Assembly: GCA_018897135.1 (NCBI GenBank)
Contig: JAHILJ010000024.1
Span: 1 to 7,372, forward strand
Source: Nanobdellota archaeon
GTDB lineage: Archaea; Nanobdellota; Nanobdellia; Pacearchaeales; GW2011-AR1
Direction of reading: 5' to 3'
DNA: 7,372 bases
The translations under genes were made by a program, and so were the position numbers. Positions 4,466 through 7,372 of this stretch are shown here, piece by piece. How positions within the stretch are numbered: position 1 is the stretch's first letter; each line of letters starts with the position of its first letter. The notes beneath the pieces are model-generated. The model saw only the letters and a program-made list of their open reading frames with translations, had not been told where the DNA came from and ran no database searches.

Positions 4466-5382
4466 TATCTTCTTCCTGAACTTTTAAAATTATTATTTCT
4501 TTTGTTTAAAGGTCTTCTGGAAGTTGGTTTTCGATTATACGAACTTCTTGGTTTATCGTCGCTGTTTCTTTTTGGGCGGGCATTGTCGCCATATTTTTTA
4601 GAAGGGTTTTTGTTATATTCTCTTGGTCTACTTTCATTATTGCTTCTTTTAGGTCCATAATTATTTGTTCTTGGTTTACTTTCACCATAATTTCTTCTTG
4701 GTCTGTCTCTGTTGATTTGGTTTCTTGGTTTATCTTCGCTGTTTCTTCTTGGTTTGTAATTATTTGTTCTTGGTTTACTTTCATTGTTAAATCTTCTTGA
4801 ATGATTTTCATTGTTAAATCTTCTCGGTGTTTTATTAAAATTATTTCTTGGATTTTTGTTAAATCTATTTTCTCTTGGTTGAGAATCTATTTTTATTCTG
4901 ACAATTTCTAATTGAGGCATTCTTTCAGGGGTGATTTTAATTTCTTTTGATTCGGTTAGATTTCTGAAATTTTCATAATCTCTGCTTGCTAAAATTGTTA
5001 TTGCTTTTCCTTGTTTTCCTGCTCTTGCTGTTCGTCCGATTCTGTGGATGTAATCTTTTGATTCAATTGGAGTGTCATAATTGTAAATGTGGGTTACGCC
5101 TTTTATGTCAAGGCCTCTTGCAGCAACATCTGTGCAAACTAAAACTCCTAAACCTTTTTTGTGGAATTCATCAAGAACTCTGATTCGCTTTTTTTGTTCG
5201 AGCCCGCCGTGAATTGCTTTTGCATGTATTCCTGATCTTATTAAATTGTCTGCAATGAAATCTACGTTTCTTCGCGTGTTGCAAAAAACCATTACTAAAT
5301 CTGCATTTTCTTTTTTTAATAAGCTTACAAGTAATGAGAATTTTTTGTGGTCTGGGACATCGTAGTAAACTTGTTTTAGTTT
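4462..5382 (-). CDS. C-terminal half of DEAD-box helicase (RecA domain 2) plus basic tail
   Basis: This holds motif IV VFCNTRR, the GG of HGGLEQKKR, motif V TDVAARGLDI and motif VI HRIGRTARAG, then a tail of about 135 residues made mostly of Asn, Arg, Lys, Pro, Ser and Tyr. The first ATG after the stop (5292) would begin at MVFCNTRR and drop about 30 residues that include the first strand of the domain. Independent translation of a folded product is therefore doubtful. No ATG, GTG or TTG in frame lies closer to the stop. The 3' end overlaps the elp3 stop codon. Confidence 0.85.
   Translation of the reverse strand, partial: KLKQVYYDVPDHKKFSLLVSLLKKENADLVMVFCNTRRNVDFIADNLIRSGIHAKAIHGGLEQKKRIRVLDEFHKKGLGVLVCTDVAARGLDIKGVTHIYNYDTPIESKDYIHRIGRTARAGKQGKAITILASRDYENFRNLTESKEIKITPERMPQLEIVRIKIDSQPRENRFNKNPRNNFNKTPRRFNNENHSRRFNNESKPRTNNYKPRRNSEDKPRNQINRDRPRRNYGESKPRTNNYGPKRSNNESRPREYNKNPSKKYGDNARPKRNSDDKPRSSYNRKPTSRRPLNKRNNNFKSSGRRY
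4468..4872 (-). repeat. Low-complexity repeats encoding the helicase Arg/Asn-rich tail
   Basis: The DNA is built from degenerate units of about 60-70 bases. They encode variants of NNESKPRTNNYKPRRNSEDK, seen for example as ESKPRTNNY twice, and as KPRSSYNRKP. The tail is strongly basic and predicted to be disordered. Such tails on DEAD-box proteins bind RNA non-specifically and can drive condensate formation, but here they lack RGG boxes. Recent tandem duplication within the gene is the likely origin. Confidence 0.75.
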
Positions 5383-6012
5383 TTAAGGATCGACATAGGG
5401 TTTTAAAGATATTCTGACAGGGTTTTTTGTGTATTTTTTTGCAAAATAATCAAGGTCTGCGGAAATCGTGGCAGAGAACATCATTGTTTGTCTTTCTTTT
5501 GGGCATTCATTGATTATTTTTTCAACATCTCTGCTAAATCCCATGTCAAACATTCTGTCTACTTCGTCTAAGACAAGGAATTTAACTTTGTTTAATCTTA
5601 AGGTTCTTCTGTTTAAATGATCTATAATTCTTCCTGGGGTTCCAACAAGAATATCTGTTATTGGGATTTTATTTATTTGAGTTTCTATTCTTACTCCACC
5701 ATAAACAGCTAAGACATGGAGGTTTTTGTTTTGAGAAAAGTCTCTTATTGAATTTGCAACTTGTACTGCAAGTTCTCTTGTTGGAGTTAGAATTATTGCT
5801 TGAATTTCTTTGTTTGGGACTAAATTTTCAATTATTGCAGATGCAAAAGCCAAGGTTTTCCCGCTTCCTGTTTCAGAACCGCCAATAATGTCTTTTCCAG
5901 CTATTGCTGGAGGAATTGCTTGTTCTTGAATTTCAGTTGGGCTTTTAAAACCAGCTCGTTTTAGAACGTCTGTTAATTCTTTACTTAATCCTAGTTTTGT
6001 AAATTTTTCCAT
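5383..6012 (-). CDS. N-terminal half of DEAD-box helicase (RecA domain 1), 209 aa
   Basis: The domain order is clear: Q motif region (F4; GFKSPTEIQ, 21-29), motif I SETGSGKT (46-53) for ATP binding, Ia PTRELA (77-82), GG (105-106), Ib TPGR (125-128), motif II as DEVD (149-152), a known variant of DEAD, and motif III SAT (180-182). The reading frame stops right after KPYVDP, at the start of the linker to the second RecA domain. Translated alone it would bind ATP weakly if at all and could not unwind RNA, because motifs IV-VI are on the other side of the stop. Confidence 0.9.
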   Translation of the reverse strand: MEKFTKLGLSKELTDVLKRAGFKSPTEIQEQAIPPAIAGKDIIGGSETGSGKTLAFASAIIENLVPNKEIQAIILTPTRELAVQVANSIRDFSQNKNLHVLAVYGGVRIETQINKIPITDILVGTPGRIIDHLNRRTLRLNKVKFLVLDEVDRMFDMGFSRDVEKIINECPKERQTMMFSATISADLDYFAKKYTKNPVRISLKPYVDP

Positions 6013-6041
6013 TTTAATTGTCAATATGACTGAACAATGAT

Positions 6042-6059
6042 TCAAGAAATATTTCTTGA
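6042..6059. promoter_or_regulatory. 18-bp perfect palindrome upstream of the helicase
   Basis: TCAAGAAATATTTCTTGA is a perfect two-fold palindrome centred 38 bases before the helicase ATG. Its core AAATATTT could serve as the TATA box, with transcription starting about 12 bases before the ATG. A third half-site lies at 6086-6093 (GCTCAAGA), inverted relative to TCTTGAGC at 6054-6061. A dimeric repressor binding over the TATA box is the simplest reading, but no regulator is identified. Confidence 0.45.
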
Positions 6060-6251
6060 GCGTAAGTTCTTTAAGACATTTTACTGCTCAAGACTCACTA
6101 ACTGTTTGTTATATAATTATCAATTTTGGGGGTTTATAAAACTTGGTGATTTTGGGAAAAGGTCTTTGTAGTGGGAATTTAATGTTTAAGGAAATCTGAT
6201 TCGATTATTTTTTAGAGTTTTTAAAGATTGTCGAGATGTAATAGATAGATT

Positions 6252-6278
6252 CACAAAATCTTATTACGCCCCTGCTGA
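6252..6278 (-). repeat. Partial duplicate of the tRNA-Glu 3' end
   Basis: These 27 bases match 6333-6359 at 23 positions, and every difference is T against C on the plus strand. The match covers the acceptor 3' strand (GCCCCTG on the plus strand), the discriminator and about 15 bases beyond. The copies start 81 bp apart. CACAAAATC here and GATTTTGTG at 6288-6296 form an inverted repeat around this copy. It looks like the remnant of an attachment site or a local duplication. Confidence 0.7.
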
Positions 6279-6347
6279 ATAAAACCTGATTTTGTGACTT
6301 CGGTGAGTGTTCGTTCTGACGCTCTTGAAAATCACAAAACCCTACTA

Positions 6348-6522
6348 CGCCCCTGCCGAGATTTGAACTCGGGTCACTGCCGTTCTCTGCGAAAGGTTGC
6401 ATTGAGATGCATAGACTTTAGTTCTCATCGAATTAAGTCACCTCTCTTCCTTAAGTCGAATTCAATCGAAATCTTCCCTTGGATTGAGAGGGCAGCATTC
6501 TTGGCCACTAAACTACAGGGGC
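6348..6522 (-). tRNA. tRNA-Glu (anticodon CTC), interrupted by a 102-nt intron
   Basis: Read on the minus strand, all arms pair. Acceptor GCCCCTG (6516-6522) pairs with CAGGGGC (6349-6355). The D stem is GTTT/GAAT with loop AGTGGCCAA, and the anticodon stem CTGCC (6491-6495) pairs with GGCAG (6377-6381). The loop has C32 T33 and anticodon CTC (6486-6488). The variable arm is TGAC, and the T arm is CCGAG-TTCAAAT-CTCGG. The discriminator is G at 6348 and CCA is not encoded. Removing the intron gives 73 nucleotides. The gene sits 32 bases downstream of the TsaC/Sua5 gene on the same strand. A TATA-like ATATATTTT lies close upstream, with a further GAGATAAAAAG at about the distance expected for a short leader, so its promoter is uncertain. 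Confidence 0.95.
6383..6484 (-). other. tRNA intron at 37/38 with bulge-helix-bulge junction
   Basis: Splicing between A37 (6485) and C38 (6382) fits the rule for the archaeal tRNA-splicing endonuclease. CTCT of the anticodon loop (32-35) pairs with AGAG just before the 3' junction (6385-6388), giving the 4-bp central helix. The 5' bulge is CA|A and the 3' bulge is AA|C, three bases each, cut after the second. The outer helix is the anticodon stem, while the intron-side helix is imperfect. The intron has a TGCAT-CTCA-ATGCA hairpin. No complete C/D box pair or homing endonuclease frame is present. Confidence 0.9.
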
Positions 6523-6554
6523 TCTTAAGAGAAAATATATGGAATCTTAAAAAA

Positions 6555-7094
6555 CTATCTTTTTATCTCTTTACCATTTAAAATTATTGTTGAAGGATTT
6601 CCATTTAATATTCCTTCTTCAAAAATAAAATTAACTTTTTTAAGAATTTTTTTTGGAATTTCAGATATTTTTGTAATTGGTTTTTCTCCAGATAAATTTA
6701 CTGAAGTGGTCACAATTGGAATATTTAATTTTTGAATTTTTTTTGTGAAAGCAGATTTTGGGACTCTAATTCCAATAAAATTGTTGTCTGAAACTTCTTT
6801 TAAAAAATTAGGATTTTTCTTTTTTAAAATTAAAGTATATTTTCCTGGAAGATATTTTTTAACAAGCTTTTCATCTACAATGCAATTTTGATAAATCCAT
6901 TTAAAATTTGGGGCGATTACTGAAAAAGGTTTTGAATCTCTTTGTTTGATTTGTCTAATCTTTTTTATAAGTTTTGAGTTTGTTGCATCACAGCCTATTC
7001 CATAGATGGTGTCTGTTGGATAAATAAAAATCTTATTTTTTAATAATTTGATTATCTTAATATTAACTTTTTCTGAAGAGATTGTTTTTTGCAT
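6555..7094 (-). CDS. TsaC/Sua5 (YrdC-domain) threonylcarbamoyl-AMP synthase, 179 aa
   Basis: It makes threonylcarbamoyl-AMP from threonine, bicarbonate and ATP, the first step of t6A37 formation on tRNAs that read ANN codons. In archaea KEOPS then transfers the group. The YrdC fold is marked by IYPTDTIYGIGCDA (24-37), the KQRDSKPFSVIAP substrate-binding segment (50-62), LPGKYTLIL (82-90), GIRVP (108-112) and TTSVNLSG (129-136). The protein has only the YrdC domain and lacks the extra C-terminal Sua5 domain, so by architecture it is TsaC-type. The ATG at 7094 leaves 44 bases to the upstream EF-like gene. A weak TTATTTTTA about 29 bases before the ATG may be its TATA box, or the two genes may share a transcript. 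The tRNA gene follows it closely. Confidence 0.95.
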   Translation of the reverse strand: MQKTISSEKVNIKIIKLLKNKIFIYPTDTIYGIGCDATNSKLIKKIRQIKQRDSKPFSVIAPNFKWIYQNCIVDEKLVKKYLPGKYTLILKKKNPNFLKEVSDNNFIGIRVPKSAFTKKIQKLNIPIVTTSVNLSGEKPITKISEIPKKILKKVNFIFEEGILNGNPSTIILNGKEIKR

Positions 7095-7138
7095 TTTATT
7101 TAAATATCTACGAATTTCTAAAAATAAGAAAAATTATC

Positions 7139-7372
7139 TTATTTCAAAAGAAATACTTCATCATGTGGTCTAACTTTGTTAGGAACCTTTATTCCAATGT
7201 GGTCGCCCTTTTTCGCTTCTTTGACTTCTTTTCTTTCTATTTGTATGCTTGCAACTTCTGTTTCAAAGTCAGTTGTTTGACCTTTGATATGAATTTTGCT
7301 TCCAACTTTCAATTTGCTTGAAAGTTTTATTGCAGCAACACCCACATGGCTAAAATAGCTTGAAACTGTTCC
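7139..7372 (-). CDS. Translation elongation factor-like protein (EF-Tu domain 2-like), 5' end outside window
   Basis: The frame is open to the window edge. The visible 77 residues run GTVSSYFSHVGVAAIKLSSK to the end PHDEVFLLK. The pattern is that of the small archaeal beta-barrel proteins resembling domain 2 of EF-Tu/SelB: V..YF..VGVA.I.L, LKVGSKIHIKGQTTDF, VASIQIE, AKKGDHIGIKV, VRPHDEV. Family members are about 80-90 residues, so only a few N-terminal residues are missing. The internal GTG at 7345 is not a plausible start because the conserved strand before it would be lost. The exact role is not established. The resemblance suggests binding to tRNA or ribosome-related partners, without a GTPase domain of its own. 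Confidence 0.85.
   Translation of the reverse strand, partial: GTVSSYFSHVGVAAIKLSSKLKVGSKIHIKGQTTDFETEVASIQIERKEVKEAKKGDHIGIKVPNKVRPHDEVFLLK

Larger units (their letters stand above)
4462..6012 (-). pseudogene. DEAD-box RNA helicase interrupted by one in-frame stop codon
   Basis: Read as one frame from the ATG at 6012 to the TAA at 4462-4464, this is a complete DEAD-box helicase of about 515 residues broken only by TAA at 5383-5385. The codons either side continue the family sequence without a shift: KPYVDP, stop, then KLKQVYYDVPDHKKF leading into RecA domain 2. A single substitution would restore Ser, Lys or another residue. DEAD-box proteins unwind short RNA duplexes and help in ribosome assembly, RNA decay and cold adaptation. 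All motifs are intact on both sides, so the lesion is very recent, a strain or read-level variant, an assembly error, or a read-through site. TAA ends several other genes here, so it is not reassigned. An ATG (not TTG at 6045) is taken as start because the family sequence begins at MEKFTKLGLS. Confidence 0.85.
6013..6347. other. Intergenic region with operator-like palindrome and tRNA-end duplication
   Basis: This stretch of about 335 bases holds the palindrome upstream of the helicase, a G-rich segment at 6126-6180 with no reading frame or recognisable RNA fold, and repeats derived from the tRNA 3' end next to the tRNA gene. I see no gene in it. Confidence 0.6.

Noticed and set aside
4506..4811. 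A 101-residue frame on the minus strand inside the helicase tail
   Set aside because: It is a shifted reading of the repeat DNA of the Arg/Asn-rich tail, and its own repeats (VNQEQII) mirror those units.
5383..5385. Reassignment of TAA to a sense codon
   Set aside because: The 167-, 92- and 123-aa genes, elp3 and the EF-like gene all end in TAA at the expected family or neighbour boundaries.
6100..6240. Non-coding RNA gene in the G-rich intergenic stretch
   Set aside because: The G-runs and a GTTTATAAAAC box-like string are suggestive, but I find no stable long-range pairing or known RNA motif.
6252..6359. CRISPR-like repeat-spacer pair
   Set aside because: There are only two copies, one is part of a tRNA gene, and no further repeats or cas genes follow.
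6383..6484. C/D box guide RNA inside the tRNA intron
   Set aside because: A GATGAG resembling a C box is present, but no matching D box (CTGA) or paired internal boxes at usable spacing.
6205..6581. Open frames on both strands across the tRNA region
   Set aside because: They overlap the intron-containing tRNA-Glu and the duplicated tRNA end. They lack any protein-like pattern or start signals.
7139..7345. Complete EF-like gene starting at GTG 7345
   Set aside because: The frame continues to the window edge with the conserved V-x-x-YF strand before this codon, so the true start lies outside the window.

Overview
The window is AT-rich DNA from an archaeon, most likely a small-genome DPANN member (Woesearchaeota/Pacearchaeota type); the phylum is an inference. 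Archaeal signs: a tRNA gene whose intron sits at 37/38 with a bulge-helix-bulge junction and no encoded CCA, a stand-alone Elp3, a stand-alone YrdC-domain TsaC/Sua5, a small EF-Tu-domain-2-like protein, TATA-like boxes about 24-30 bases before start codons, and no convincing Shine-Dalgarno sequences, as expected for leaderless transcripts.

Layout. 1-583 (+): tail of an unidentified gene overlapping (ATGA) a 167-residue unknown protein. 590-1512 (-): a 92-residue unknown protein and a class I SAM methyltransferase with Trm9/ALKBH8-like features. 1513-2965: an accessory-looking stretch with two small unknown genes (123 and 140 residues). The first is bracketed by a two-block inverted repeat of about 45 bp. 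The second is bracketed by directly repeated, GC-richer elements, the left of which folds like an integron attC site. 2966-4465 (+): Elp3, with a short N-terminus and an enlarged loop in its acetyltransferase domain. 4462-6012 (-): a DEAD-box RNA helicase with an Arg/Asn-rich tail, interrupted by one in-frame TAA and meeting Elp3 tail to tail with a 4-bp overlap. 6013-6347: intergenic DNA with an 18-bp palindrome and a partial duplication of the tRNA 3' end. 6348-6522 (-): intron-containing tRNA-Glu(CTC). 6555-7094 (-): TsaC/Sua5. 7139-7372 (-): 5'-truncated EF-Tu-domain-2-like gene.

The recognisable genes share a translation theme. Elp3 builds the wobble-uridine side chain, a Trm9-like enzyme could methylate its carboxymethyl product, TsaC/Sua5 starts t6A37 synthesis, and the helicase, the tRNA and the EF-like protein also belong to RNA metabolism or translation. 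The most unusual part is 1691-2901, where two orphan genes with different flanking repeats lie between the candidate wobble-modification genes. A cassette or mobile-element origin is a hypothesis here, since no integrase or transposase is visible. The second notable point is the single stop codon splitting an otherwise intact helicase.
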